Below, in pieces: positions 45,658 to 56,995 of a DNA stretch of 64,000 nt; the stretch's first letter is position 1, and every line of letters begins with the position of its first letter. Under the pieces are notes generated by a model. The model saw only the letters and a list, made by a program, of their open reading frames with translations. It was not told where the DNA came from and did not search any database. The translations under genes were made by a program, and so were the position numbers. Origin of the DNA: Trichosphaerium sp. ATCC 40318 (taxonomy: Eukaryota; Discosea; Flabellinia; Trichosidae); assembly GCA_038496445.1 (NCBI GenBank), contig JALMLS010000093.1, positions 558,001 to 622,000 of the forward strand, given 5' to 3'.

Positions 45658-48138
45658 ATGCTACAGTATTTGTTAGTGCTCCTGATAGGTTCCGATACCC
45701 CTCATATGTGAGATTCAACACTGATGATATTATTTTAGGGCTTGATATAGTCATAGAAGCGAGTCAATGCTCTACATATATTTCCGTTGATGGCTCTGAC
45801 TATTCAGGCAAAGGAACGATAATAAGTCCATTCGCTACTCTAGAAAAAGCAATATCAAGTGCAGATCTGGCAAACTCACGTATTATCGTTTGTATAGGCG
45901 GTACGTCTCACTAAAAACAATACTAGCGCGTAATAAATACATCTGCTAGCCGGTGAATACAATCTTCAAAAAGTCAAAATAATGACTAATAAAACTGTTG
46001 TTTTACGTGGCTATGAGTCCGTTGCACCTACCAACAGTCATCCGTGGGTGAGTTAAAAAAAATCAATGAAGTTGTAACACGGGAGTACTAATAAGTTCCG
46101 TAGCTCATAAAAACGAATGGGAGGTTAGAAATTGAAGGTAACAGACACCACCGGAGAAACAAAGTCTTTTTTGTTTTCCACTAGAAAATCGTTACCTAAC
46201 AGCTTTTTTTTCACGTTAGGTGTTTCTACTAGCTTTCAGATACAGTCGAGAGATATTGTTGTCAAGAATTGTGACTTTATAAACGCCTCATGTAAGTTTA
46301 ACATTTTTATTCGAAAAAGGTTCCCTCCACGCGTGGAATTAAATAATTATCACGTGCGGAGCAAGTAGAATTCACGTGACATGTTTTTTTTTTTCACATG
46401 TAATTCGTTAATTGGTTTTAATACTTCATTCCTCCGAGGTTTAATGACTTTGTTGTAGTTAAAGCCAACGCCCAAGGGAATGATTCTTTGATACTTCAGA
46501 ATGTTACGTTCTATAATGGAACTATGTATGTCGGGTCATTCAAAAACGTATCTGTTATAGACATGAACTCTACGCTTTCCTACATAAACATAAGCTGTAC
46601 GCGTCAATTTTTAAACACAGAGTTCCTTTCAATAATATGGCTTTATAGCGTTTATCATCAAATTCATCAGATTGTTTTGCACTGACCATATACACTACAT
46701 GTCCCTTCAAGCTAGTTATATCAACCTTGATGAATCTGATATCCGTTATAACAATGCAAATGTACGTCTCGTTTTTTTCTTTTTTCACAATTTGTTTTCT
46801 TTTTTTTGTTGGTTAACACTGGTCTCAACAGACTATCATATCGGCGGAGATAGTAGGAAATGCTGGAATTATTTCACGTTATTACTTACCAGGGCTGAGA
46901 ATAAATAACTGTAAATTTGAGCATAACGTTGGTCAAGTCTTTCACTTTTACTACGTACACATGTCTTTGATTATTTTTTTTATTGCTAACTTCTTAAAGA
47001 GCCATTCGTACCCAATACTATCCATAAAAAACTCTGTATTCTTTAACAACTCAGACGCTTTCATGGTACGCATTCAGACAAAAAAACATCGAAACAGCAT
47101 TTGGCCATTTATTGTTTGTCTGCGCCTGTTGACTTTCTTGTAGGCCGATCGTTATTTCCCTCCTGTCTACATAAGCTATTTTCATCCTCCTCATATAAGA
47201 CAAACGTATAGAAATAACAAACTGGATTCAAGAGGTACAAGTCTTTGTTACATATACATTTGTGCTTATTTCAACTTCTAGTAACGTGCCATCCTGGCAC
47301 TGCAAGTGCAAATCACATGATAGCATGTCCACCTTGTGGAAGAGGTTTTTACTCTTTTAACATGGGAGCAAAGTCTCAATGTTTACCTTGTCCTTCAGGT
47401 TAGTACTTCTAAAGCGAGCGTATCACCATTCTATGCCAATAGCATACAATCCATTCATTTTCCTTACCTCTCATTCAAGGAACCTTTGGTCGAAAAAGAG
47501 GATTACAGCAATGTCAACAGTGTCCTGCAAATACCTTTGCATCACGGTAAGCATGAGAAGTTATAATTGAAGTTTTTCCGTTTTGAGTACTAAGAAGTTT
47601 CTGATGTTTTCTCTTCTAGCACTGGTATGTATAAATGTGGTAAATGTGATAATAAAATATCCCATGTGAATGCAGCACGAACTAAATGTATATGTAATAC
47701 AGGTACGTTTTAATAAAATCGAGCTCAGGAGGAGTTTTGTTATTACTTTTTTTTGTAAGAAAAAAACCTAACCAAAATCTTTGTTTTTGATTTGGCGTCA
47801 TTGTTCGCTTGTATCTAATTTCGTTTTTAGGTTACCATGTTAAAGGATTTGATTGTGTTAAATGTTATACAACTGATTATTTTACAACTTCACAATGCTT
47901 CCTGGGTACGCTTTATTCCTTCTTCTTTTTTTCTTCTTTTTTCTTCTGATTGGGTTTGTTAGTTCCTTTCCAGTATTTTTCACTTTTCGTTGCTGCATTG
48001 ATCTGTTTCTTCCTTTGGGTCATTTTCAAACCAGTATTTTGTTTTACTGGTCGCAGGAATATGAGAATTAGATACGCATTGCATGTACTAAGACAAAATA
48101 ATGAAGGAACCGATGAAGAGCAAGATGCTTTACTGTAA
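45658..48138 (+). CDS. Type I membrane protein with beta-helix ectodomain and GCC2/GCC3-like Cys repeats
   Basis: About 14 short exons from ATG 45658 to TAA 48136-48138. A signal peptide (MLQYLLVLLIG...) is followed by YISVDGSDYSGKGTIISPFA and TLEKAISSADLANSRIIVCI, the start typical of right-handed parallel beta-helix (pectin-lyase-like) proteins. Repeating coils follow, such as IQSRDIVVKNCDFINAS, LILQNVTFYNGTMYVG and LSIKNSVFFNNSDAFM. From about 47280 Cys repeats of GCC2/GCC3 type appear (CPPCGRGFYSFNMGAKSQC, LPCPSGTFGRKRG, CQQCPANTFAS, CICNTGYHVKGFDCVKC). One transmembrane helix (YFSLFVAALICFFLWVIF) precedes a 35-residue acidic tail. Similar layouts in amoebae are thought to be surface receptors or adhesion proteins; the ligand is unknown. 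Confidence 0.75.
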
Positions 48139-48634
48139 AATAATAACAAAAAATTTGAGATACTTCTTTATTTTTCTCTTTAAGTACTGCAGAAAAAAAA
48201 ACCATTTCACATCTTACAGCTAAGTAACAACATGTACCACGCTCGAGCTTGAAATAGAAGGCCTTAAAAAATAAGAGGTTAAGTTTGGGTGCTACTTTTG
48301 CGACAGCAGGACAAGAGCACTTACCAAGATCAATTTAAACAAAAGACACGTGCTGGATTATATCTTCAGTGAATACACGAAGTAAATCACGTATAGATTG
48401 TCCGACTATTAGTTGGGTTATTATACGATTGGCACTCCATGCTAGCTAAAGGGGACGTGTTAGTAGGTATTTTTCAGTTAGGTTAGTATTGCAACTTGCA
48501 ATTGATGTGCTTTTTGTTGTTTCAATGTTTTTCTTTTATTTATTTTACACAATCATAGCTAAAGCACTGGCTCCTCAATATACGATGATGTTGAACGCAT
48601 AATCAGCTCTACGCAAATTGAAATCTACATGATT
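48139..48634. other. Gene-free spacer
   Basis: About 500 bp downstream of the receptor gene, with one CACGTG near 48346. No coding or RNA signal was recognised. Confidence 0.4.
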
Positions 48635-48709
48635 CTGATTGCAGAGTATTCAGAAAGGTGTTGTTAAAGTCCAAAGTAGCTCGCTTTATTCAGAATACTC
48701 TGTAATCAG
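48635..48709. repeat. Near-perfect inverted repeat (21-nt arms)
   Basis: Left arm 48635-48655 reads CTGATTGCAGAGTATTCAGAA. Its reverse complement recurs at 48689-48709 with two mismatches, separated by a 33-nt loop. The arms could form a stem in DNA or RNA. It lies in a stretch without genes and could be the end of a decayed mobile element or a structured transcript end. Confidence 0.5.
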
Positions 48710-48736
48710 CTGATTGTACAAGTTTACAAAACAACA

Positions 48737-48862
48737 ATCATCAACCTATCGAGTAGTGAGTCACAGACGGCCAATGTAGCGCACGCAGTGTTCAGCACTT
48801 GAAGCTTACACCTGATAACCGTCATTATCAACAATCTCGCATAGTGAGCCACAAACAGCATT
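48737..48862. repeat. Imperfect direct repeat in gene-poor stretch
   Basis: A block of about 36 nt containing ATCGAGTAGTGAGTCACAGA near 48755 recurs in diverged form (ATCTCGCATAGTGAGCCACA) near 48835, spaced about 85 nt. Similarity by eye is around 70 percent. It supports the view that this area holds old duplicated or mobile sequence. Confidence 0.3.
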
Positions 48863-49246
48863 ATTGTGTAAAAGTTGGGATCAAATAACAATCAAGCACA
48901 AAACTCAGCAATTGGTTATCATGTAGATCAGATATCTAGTGTCTATAAGGCCTAGCGTTTCATGTGTATTTCAGCAGAATAAATTGATTTAAAACCCACA
49001 GTAATAGCGAATGGCTTTTAACTGAGGGACCCTTAAGATCTGATTGCTCACCTTTTATTTTGCCTTGAACATACTGTGCACAAAGCTGTCCATTCCCATT
49101 CCATTTTTTATACTCACCATGTTTCTGACGCTATCTTTGGCGATTAATAAAACAAATATGGTTTGGGTTTTTAAAATCAGGTGGAGTGCAAATTATGTTA
49201 CAGCAGTAAAATAAGAACTGAAAAAAAATTAAAAAGAATTAAAATT

Positions 49247-49900
49247 ATGACTGTGACTGACGTAATGAGAATGTACTTTCTCATTTTGACTTTCCTTTAC
49301 TCAACTGGCATACAAGCGAGGGTTTGTTCAGTGCTTAGCGAAATAACTTAAAAATATTCGCGACTAAAGTTGGTACTGATATGTAGGGACGTGTATGTAC
49401 GTACTTCCAAAAGTTAAATTCTATCTTGATTAAGCAAAAGTATTCTCCCTTGGTGAGGACACGGTATTTTTGTTTGTTTTCATTCCGATGCACTACCTAG
49501 GTTAGGCCGCTGGGGTTTTTTTTTGGGTCACCAAAAAAGTAACCTATGATCACCGATGCAAGCACCCTGATAGAGTTGTTACTTTTTTTATTTCTTGGTG
49601 TTTGAGACTGCGATGTCTACTTTCATCGGCCACTACGAAAGCTTTGTGGTCGTACGACAAATCACCAACTACTGACACATCCATGATTGTGACACCTAGC
49701 CAACCACTGACGCACCTACAAATGAAGCTCCAACCACACAACCGCCTACTACAATGTCTAAATTGCAACAAAAATTGAGAAATTGGCAATTCCAGCATAC
49801 TGCTTTACGAGCATAAATTTGTCACTATGGGGCTTTATAATACTTTTTTATTATGGAAACTACACTATTATTGTATATATGAAAGAAACCTACCATGGAG
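49247..49900 (+). pseudogene. Possible decayed secreted/anchored protein gene
   Basis: ATG 49247 opens a signal-like segment (MRMYFLILTFLYSTGIQA) over 49247-49320, after which all frames fill with stops. Near 49700-49760 a Thr/Pro linker (PTTDAPTNEAPTTQPPTTM) appears. It resembles the linker of the LPMO-like gene in both protein and DNA (compare ACACAACCGCCTACTA with ACACAACCACCTACTA). A hydrophobic segment follows (LSLWGFIILFYY) near 49810. The order signal - gap - Pro/Thr linker - hydrophobic end mimics the LPMO-like gene, but the catalytic core is missing. This could be a decayed relative or chance similarity. Confidence 0.25.
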
Positions 49901-49965
49901 AAAAAAGTAAGTGGGCGAAGCTCAAAACGAAAGTGTTTAAGTCACACATCAGTTTTTTTTTATTT

Positions 49966-51668
49966 TTATCCAAATAGGTCATCTGCTTCACTGTTGTCGC
50001 CAAAAGAATTCACGAAGCTATTAACGTCAAACTTCGAAAAATCTTTATCATCCTTCTTGTCAGCACCTCCTGACTTCTTTTTACCTGTTTATTTTCTCAA
50101 GTCAGTTAAAAACGAAAAAAAGAAGAATAAAAGGAGAAACCTAGAATTGAAAACAAATCATCGTCACTATCATCGTCTAAATCTCCAAAAAGTGATGAAG
50201 ATGTATCTTTTGTTTTTGTATCATTTGCATCTGAGAAAAGCGATTTCTTTTTCTTTGGTGGTGTTCTAGGTTGTCTCTCGGGTTCTGAAGAAAAAAAAAA
50301 TTAACAAGCAAAAAACTACAGGTTCAAATCGTTCAAATTTTTCACTTTTCATTGGACCCCCCTTGTAAATACTGTATCTTATAAGATCAATAATGCGTAA
50401 AGGGTTTTATGTGGGCAGGGGTGAAAAAATATAGTAGGACTTGAACGAATAGATGTGTACTCACTTTGTTCCTTTTTTGGTTTTGGCTTGAACAATTCTT
50501 GAGTTTCATCATCGCCTCTATAAATAATATAAGTACACTCACATATTAAAATTTATAACCGCGCGTACAAATTAAACAATGATCTGTCAATAGTGTCTTT
50601 GACAGGCTCAATATCTGTGAATTTTTGTTCACCAAAAAGTGTCGTTTCCGACTTTGTCTCTAATGTAGGGGCAATATCATACTCTAGAAGAACCATTTAG
50701 TGACAAGAAAGCAATGCAATTATATGTATAAACATAGAAAGATTACTAACCTCTTTGTGGTACATCCTCAAACGTCATGTCTTCTTCTTCTTTTTTGTCC
50801 TTCAAAAGAAAATAAGTACTTCTTAACACAGCCAAAAGTAGCTCATTACCCCTTCAGTTTCAGGCTCTTTAGTCTCTGGTGCTGGCTCCTCTTTCACTGG
50901 TTCCTCTTTAACAGGTTCAGCAGGTTTTTCTTTTTCAGCTTGAGCCTCTTTTTGTTTCTTTTGTGCTTCAGCTTCCTTTAAAAAATATCATGAGTTTTTA
51001 ACAACAAACCGCTTTCAATGAAGAACGTACAGCTTTCTTTTCTTCTAGTCTCTTTTTCCTATCTTCCTCACGTTTTTTCTTTTTCTCTTCTTGTATTTTC
51101 TTCTTCTCTTCTTGCTGTTTTTTCTTTTCCGCAGCCTTTTTCTCACGTGCTTCAGCGATAGCTTGCTTTCTTGCTTTTTCTAAAACCAGTATAGTGTCAG
51201 AAAAGTTGAGTTCTTTGAGTTACAAATCGTCGGTTTAGTATCACGTGCCTTGCTCCAACTTTTCTTTTTCTTGCTTCTCTTTATGTTCTTCAATTCGTTT
51301 AAGCCTTGCTTCTTTTTCTTGGGCCACCCTTGCTTTTTCTTTCTATTCAAGAATGACGAATTTAAAAAAACAAAACAAGATCATTGCTAAATCACTCGTC
51401 CACACGCTGGGTACCTCAATCTTTTCTCTTCTGATCTGAGCAGCATCAGGCTTTGGTGCTAATTGATCTTTTCTCCAATCAGCAGCTGCAGTGCGCTGTT
51501 CTTCTGTTATCTCTCTGCAAACAAAGTCAACAAAAAACAGAAAAATTAGTTCCTGTCACAAGCTTTTGAGAAATAATAATACGGTTCTAAATCGCTTACA
51601 CATCATCAAGTACTTCCAAGGATGGGTAAATCAATATAATCTAAGCGTTGATGAATAAAATCGTTCAT
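49966..51668 (-). CDS. Lys/Glu-rich coiled-coil protein with acidic LF motifs
   Basis: About ten exons from ATG 51668 (MNDFIHQRLDYIDLPILG) to TAA at 49966. Exon 2 carries ITEEQRTAAADWRKDQLAPK. A long single-helix/coiled-coil region of alternating Lys and Glu spans about 51400-50880 (KEKARVAQEKEARLKRIEEH, QQEEKKKIQEEKKKKREED). Pro/Glu repeats follow (KPAEPVKEEPVKEEPAPETK). The C-terminal third bears LF motifs in acidic surroundings: TLFGEQKF, DETQELFKPKP, SLFSDAND, SSLFGDLDDDSDDDLFS and a final SEADDLFG. Such LF(D/E)nLF motifs are typical of WASHC2/FAM21 tails that bind retromer and capping protein, but the FAM21 N-terminal domain is not recognised. An endosomal or actin link is a guess; low-complexity convergence is possible. 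Confidence 0.6.
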
Positions 51669-52648
51669 CCAAACTGAAATCTGCCAAGAATAATTTTGTT
51701 GTTTAGACAGTAGGTTATCGTACCTTATGGCGGTATGTAGTAGATCGACAGACTTGATTTCCGGTTAAGTTTAAGGATTTTAGATTAGGCGCGTCAAATA
51801 GGCCTAGTTCGCGTAAGTTAGGATTAATTAGATGTTTCGAGGCGATTTTAAACTTGTTAGATGGTACAAACCATTTCTCCGCTACAAACTTTTGAAACGA
51901 TATGACTTACCTTTAATATGCTTCATTAAACGTATGCGATTATTGCTAGCGCGTTTGTCAAAATTACGACTTTTCTGTGTACAATGCGGTACCTCAAATC
52001 AACATGCTCTAGCGCTACAAGCTTTGAAAAAGTGCCAACCTGGTGTCATTAGATATTTTGAATAAATACGATAATAACCTCTGTTATTTGCTTCGATGAC
52101 GCATCGAGAGTAGTTAGCTATTGTTCTATTAGAATTTACTGCATTAATGACATGTTCTAACCTTTGTTGGGTCTGATCTTATTTTAAGCTTACTACGTAT
52201 ATTCTGATAGGTAAGTTTGACCATTATGAGCTGGTTTGATTGCTTTTCAAATGGGGAAAACGCCGTAAAAAGTCAATACACGACAAATTGACTTTTTTAG
52301 AAGATCAAGCTCTTTTTTATCCCTGTGTAATCTCCAAGGAAAATACCGTCATTATTATGCGTAGTACCTTTTGGATAAATCTGACCAACATACCCACGTG
52401 TATGTTGCTCACATGTATATGCCCGAAACATGAAGCCCTTGGCACACATCAATACTTACACGTAGGTTTTTCAAATTCAGTAGAAGCCATGTGTCAGTGG
52501 ACATCCGAGATTCCACGCAAAATAAATTTGTTTGGTGGCACCCTCAATTCAAAACTCAAATTCATATTGCTTACTTGGTATACAAAAAGGGTGCAACAAA
52601 GGATTTTCAAAACAAAATTTTTTTTTTTGTTTTTTTTTTTTTTTTTTT
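51669..52648. other. Region without a supported gene
   Basis: About 980 bp upstream of the coiled-coil gene. Open frames of 77 and 159 codons on the plus strand have no family signal, and the longer one runs through a poly-T tract as poly-Phe. The region ends in T11-G-T21 at about 52618-52650. Confidence 0.45.
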
Positions 52649-52918
52649 TTACATTCTTGGGCTTCCGCCTTCGAATGCCATTTTTGCTAGATCTATGTCA
52701 TAGCTGGATATCATTATGATATTTGATACGCCTGTAGGTGGGTAGTAGAGGTCTTCTACCTGTGGGTCCCAAGTCAGAGCGTAGGTGCAGTTTGGTCTGG
52801 TGTTAACCAGGATGCTTTTAGGGACTGTGACCGTGACTTTAATCACTAATGGTCTGCCCAGGAGAGAATTGTATTTTTTACGAACGTACTTTCGCACTGC
52901 TCGGAGTAGTCTTGACAT
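52649..52918 (-). CDS. Orphan intronless frame directly followed by a poly(A) tract
   Basis: 89 codons from ATG 52918 (MSRLLRAVRKYVRKKYNSLL) to TAA, with mixed composition including LVIKVTVTVPKSILVNTRP and YALTWDPQVEDLYYPPTG. On this strand the stop is followed at once by about 21 A, one C and 11 A, which looks like the tail of a retrocopied transcript. No family is recognised. It may be a short gene, a fragment of a retroelement, or a processed retrocopy; lack of a 3' untranslated stretch before the A run favours retroposition of a truncated message. Confidence 0.35.
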   Translation of the reverse strand: MSRLLRAVRKYVRKKYNSLLGRPLVIKVTVTVPKSILVNTRPNCTYALTWDPQVEDLYYPPTGVSNIIMISSYDIDLAKMAFEGGSPRM

Positions 52919-54654
52919 GTCAAGCAGAAGTATAGATATTATATTTGTAGTATTCGTATGCTTCCACTAGATAAAAAATCAATTTTCCTTTTAACCAAGT
53001 AATTTCTTATTGCAAAAAAATTGTGGTTTGCTACGGTTTTGTAGAAAACCGGTCCAATACGTTGTACACGGTAATAGAAGCATATCAAGTCCAATCGTTA
53101 GCAAAAATATGGATTTCGATGTTGGGATTTAAGATGTGGAGTTATGAAGTAAATCGAGAGTGGCTTATTGAGAAACAAATGTGAAAAAAAGTGAAATTCG
53201 AAAAAATACTTAAATGCAACTTACAATGGTTTCTCCGTTCCTGTGTGGTGTATTCTACGCGTATTTTGATACTAGTCTATATTTACAATGCTTAGAAAGT
53301 CAACGAAAAATAATAAGAACCGAGAATTTGCGTAATCAACCTTTATTTACTACTGGTATATTATAAGGTAAAGTAAGGTGGTTTTGTGTTGTTCTGATCC
53401 AAAAAAAGGTTGATCTTTCTGATGTAGCTTCTCTCAAGCTCTTGTCGCTCAAAACATGCCTCGATTTTATAACATAAACGGATCATAGCGTTGGTGACGG
53501 TTTGAACCAGAAACTGCCTTTTCGGTTCAATAAAAACGTGATCGTACCGTTACCGATTTTCTGTTTACTTTTGCTCTAAAACCAGCTTGTATGTAATATT
53601 AGAGATAGTCACATAACTGTGATGCCGTTGCAACCTTTTTGGCGCTCTTTTTAGTTCAAATATCATATTTGCCTTTCTTTTGTACATTCTAATTCATTGG
53701 CAAGAGCCACAGCGTACCTCTTAGATTCGCGATACTTTAAAGCTCTTTTTAGCTGGTTCTACGTATACAAAAGCGATCACAGTTAGAAACTCGTAAGCAT
53801 GGCTTATCAGCTTGTTGTGACCTGTAGAATATACAAGCGCTTTCTATGATCTACATGCTGACTGCTTTACGCCTTTGGCAAGCGTTCGCATACTGACGAG
53901 GATTTTTGATCCTCAATAGACTTTGTCTCGCTAACAATAGACAATGCGAATGTTCAAAGCCCTTAAGCTTTGTTTCAGATAATGCCACCGTTGCAAGTAA
54001 TAAGCACTAAACCTTAGGCCAAGCGTTTTTATGCGTAGTAAATAACAACGAGAAGAGCAATAGAGACTTTGACCTTGAAGTAACATTTCAGTTTAACTAT
54101 TTAGTCTATTTAATACCTATTGTTATGTGCCATTAAACCGGGATCACCACAATCCCAAGAATTGTCATAATTGCAACTTGACCACAGACCTTTTTTTTTT
54201 TTGAAGGATTACAACGTGCACGCCTTGACATTATTACACCTTTGGCTCGCCACAGGAATTGACCTCTTTGAAGAGTTGAAAAACTCTTTTGGTTACTTTT
54301 TTTTTTTCCGTGTGTACCTAATGAACAATATGCAATCCTATCCCAATTGTAACTTTCCTGTGCGCATTATTATGTAGTCGATTCTAGCTTAGGTTTTGAG
54401 GAGTGTATGTATATAAACTCAACTTCAAGTTTTTTTGATGTTTTTGGTTTAATGTTAGGGTTTTTATGTGGGTGCCTAAATTCTTTATAAATCAGTTCTT
54501 TGTTACTCTAGTAATAAGTGTAGTGGGTTTGAAGGCTTGGTGTATTTTTTCTAAACTGCGAAAAAGGCAAACGAGCACAGTTTTTATTACCGAGTTTATT
54601 GTACAGTTTATGAAACTGTGGCTAGTTCAACGTAGTTAGGTTTTTTTCTCTCGT
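52919..54654. other. Long gene-poor stretch
   Basis: About 1.7 kb without a coherent exon chain on either strand, the largest such gap in the window. It includes short inverted matches (TTGAACC near 53502 and GGTTCAA near 53524) and T runs near 54190 and 54300. No tRNA, snRNA or rRNA signature was found by eye. It could hold non-coding transcripts or decayed sequence. Confidence 0.4.
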
Positions 54655-55497
54655 TCATGAACTTCCCCATTGTCCTCCTTGAACTGGTCTTACACCTACT
54701 AATACTTATTTCTACGCTGAGATTGTGTACTAGGGAGTTTTTGACGTACCTGTCGGTTGCGTTGCTGCTGGTGCGTCTGGTGCGTTTAGGCATGCTTGTA
54801 TTAGGTTTTTACCTTCCGGACGGGTTATCATAGGTTGTAGCTTAGGCGTTGCAAATGTGTAAACCTACAATTATTGTTAACGAAACGGTAAATCGGTTTT
54901 TCTTTTTCAAATTTTTCAGAAAAAAGGGTATCGTTTCGAACGCACGTGACCAGTTTCAGAAGCTACAAGTAAGAGGACTTGTGTTCCTGTGAGTGTAGCC
55001 AATTCATATGCCTAGATGAAACGTCAGTGACGATCGGGAAAAACGGAGCTGGCGGTTTGCTTTTTTTTTTTACACGCAAGGTACAGTTTTAGCAAAGCTT
55101 CGAATCAGAAGTTTTTACGTGTACCAGCGTGTAATAAAACGAAATTTAATCGAGAAAGTCCTACCTTCTTCATTATACCAGCTTTTCTTTTTGAGAATGT
55201 TATGTGACGTCTGGATTTATCTGAGGGAAAGCATGAATTGAAGAAAGGAAAAAAAATAACACCGAAAAAACAACAAAAGAAAAAAGAAAAAAGAAAGCTC
55301 TTCACTCACCCTCTATGAATGTTATCTCTATCTTACGTCTTCCTTTCCTTTTAATACCTATTATATTTTACATGAGTTAATAAGGCAACATTTTCCGTTT
55401 ATAAACAAACGAACAAGAACAAAACGTGATGGCATGATACTATTAAAATAAGAAAAACAAAGTCCGTACCATCATCCATTTCGTCACCCATAGACAT
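54655..55497 (-). CDS. SRF-type MADS-box transcription factor
   Basis: ATG 55497 (MSMGDEMDD) to TGA at 54655. The MADS domain is spread over exons: KRKGRRKIEITFIE, then DKSRRHITFSKRKAGIMKK (about 55152-55222), AYELATLTGTQVLLLVASET (about 54955-55015) and VYTFATPKLQPMIT. This order and the GTQVLLLVASETGHVYTFAT core are type I, SRF/MCM1-like. Such factors bind CArG boxes (CC-A/T6-GG) as dimers. The C-terminus is short (PDAPAATQPT, then a Gly/Gln-rich end), giving about 135 residues, far smaller than animal SRF, so partners must supply activation. One intron starts within GTCACGTGCG and carries CACGTG. Confidence 0.85.
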
Positions 55498-55770
55498 ATT
55501 TAGAAATATTTACACGTGTTCGCGGTAATATACAAATATTAATTGATAATTATTAAAGTATCACCAAAAGATGGCTGAGTCTGGTACTTGCGATGAAATT
55601 GTTTACTGAGCAAGACTTTCATCAAAAAGCCGGTTTTTTTGGGTTTGACAAGTTTTAAAACGAATTCAATTCGAACCTTCACAAGCTAAGACAACAAATA
55701 TAACATAAAAGCTGATTTTAAATCGAACCACAACGACGATTGTTTTTATTTAATCATTTTTTTTGTTTTG

Positions 55771-56820
55771 TCAAATGGCGGTTTTAGCCTCTAACTTATA
55801 GCCATTTTTATCAATGTCTGTTTCTCTAAACATTGAAACTAAAGTTTTGTGTTAATACCTGTATTGTGCTCGATGCAAGGATCACAAAGAAACCAAAAAA
55901 ACGCACCTGCTTTAGATCCTCTGGAGTCGTCTTGGGGTGACGTTTTTGGATAATTTCTATAATTTTCTCCTTTGAAAGTTTCATTAACATCGCAGGATCT
56001 AGCTTCTCGCAACCACTTTCAGAAGCACCAACACGTGCTGTAACTTCAGCAACTATAAAAAAAAGGGTAAAATTAGATCAACTTGTATACAGCACACGTG
56101 AAAAAAAGACGAAAAGTGACAAACCCTTGTCCTTATTTTTTGTATCTTCTATCATTTTTTTCAAGTCTTCGTCTGTGAGCTTTAGTTTATTCTCTTCAAT
56201 GAGTTTTAGAATATCATCCTTTGAGATGACCTCCTTATCTATGAGTTCAACAAGGTCCTCAGAGAGCTCTAGTGTTTTTGAACTGTCAGTAAGATAAAAA
56301 ACAAAGACTCTCATTAAAGCGGTGAATACGCGCGTACCCTTCTTTTTGAGCATAACCACTATTTCTGCCTATGTGTTTGGTTACTTTAACGTCTGTTATT
56401 AGTACAATATACTCTCATTACCTTTGAAGGGAGGTCTGGAAGCTTTTCTGCCGTTCCTTTTGGAGTATTAGTGAATTTGTACTGTGTAACTCGTATTTAA
56501 TTATAAAACATCGTTGTAGGTCGTTTCTTCGCGTGCCTGTAGTATACACAACGTTGATTTTATCATTAGCGCATTCAGCTAAAACCACACCATCTTCGTC
56601 AAAAATAACGTCGTCTACTACATCGCCGTCATCAAGGTAAGCACCTACTTGCGTTACCGTTGTGCACAATTATTGCGTTCTACATACCCTTTAACTTTAA
56701 AAACTTGATTTTTTTAGTGCTAGTAGCCTCAGCAGCCTCTTTGAGAGCCAATACAGTTGCAGTTGGTTCAAGCGGTAGCTTGAATGTCTTGCCTTGTACT
56801 TTAACAGAATATACCTCCAT
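55771..56820 (-). CDS. Ubiquitin-like-domain protein with helical repeats
   Basis: ATG at 56820 opens MEVYSVKVQGKTFKLPLEP and TATVLALKEAAEATSTKKIK, then across a 40-nt intron GAYLDDGDVVDDVIFDEDGV. That is a ubiquitin-like fold (V-x-V-x-G-K-T-F, TV-x-x-LKE, G-x-x-L-x-D). Later exons contain YKFTNTPKGTAEKLPDLPSK, then two related helical blocks: DDILKLIEENKLKLTDEDLK (about 56165-56225) and EKIIEIIQKRHPKTTPEDLK (about 55915-55975). A last exon with FRETDIDKNGYKLEAKTAI ends in TGA at 55771. No known family joins these parts. UBL proteins commonly dock to proteasome or p97; a link to protein turnover is inference. Divergent from the kinase gene across 175 bp. Confidence 0.6.
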
Positions 56821-56995
56821 TACGACTCTGTATGTTGGTAACGCAGCGTTGTTGTTTATGGTAACTTAACTGACCACAGAAAATTAGCGTATTTCCATAC
56901 CCGACACCACTACAGTCTGGAATTTTTGTTCCTAGTACATGCCTGTTTATCAATGGGTTCCCATAGCAAGAAACAAACATCAAAAGTGATTTAAA

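Noticed and set aside
50321-50340. GGTTCAAATC resembling a tRNA T-loop
   Set aside because: No acceptor stem, D-arm or anticodon arm can be built around it; it lies in an intron-like stretch.
51832-52065. 77-codon plus-strand basic frame
   Set aside because: Lys/Arg/Leu-rich without family signal or splice partners; not enough to call a gene.
52240-52719. 159-codon plus-strand frame
   Set aside because: Runs through the T11-G-T21 tract as poly-Phe; no domain and no exon partners.
56660-56869. 69-codon plus-strand frame
   Set aside because: Antisense to the ubiquitin-like exon, which has a much better family match.
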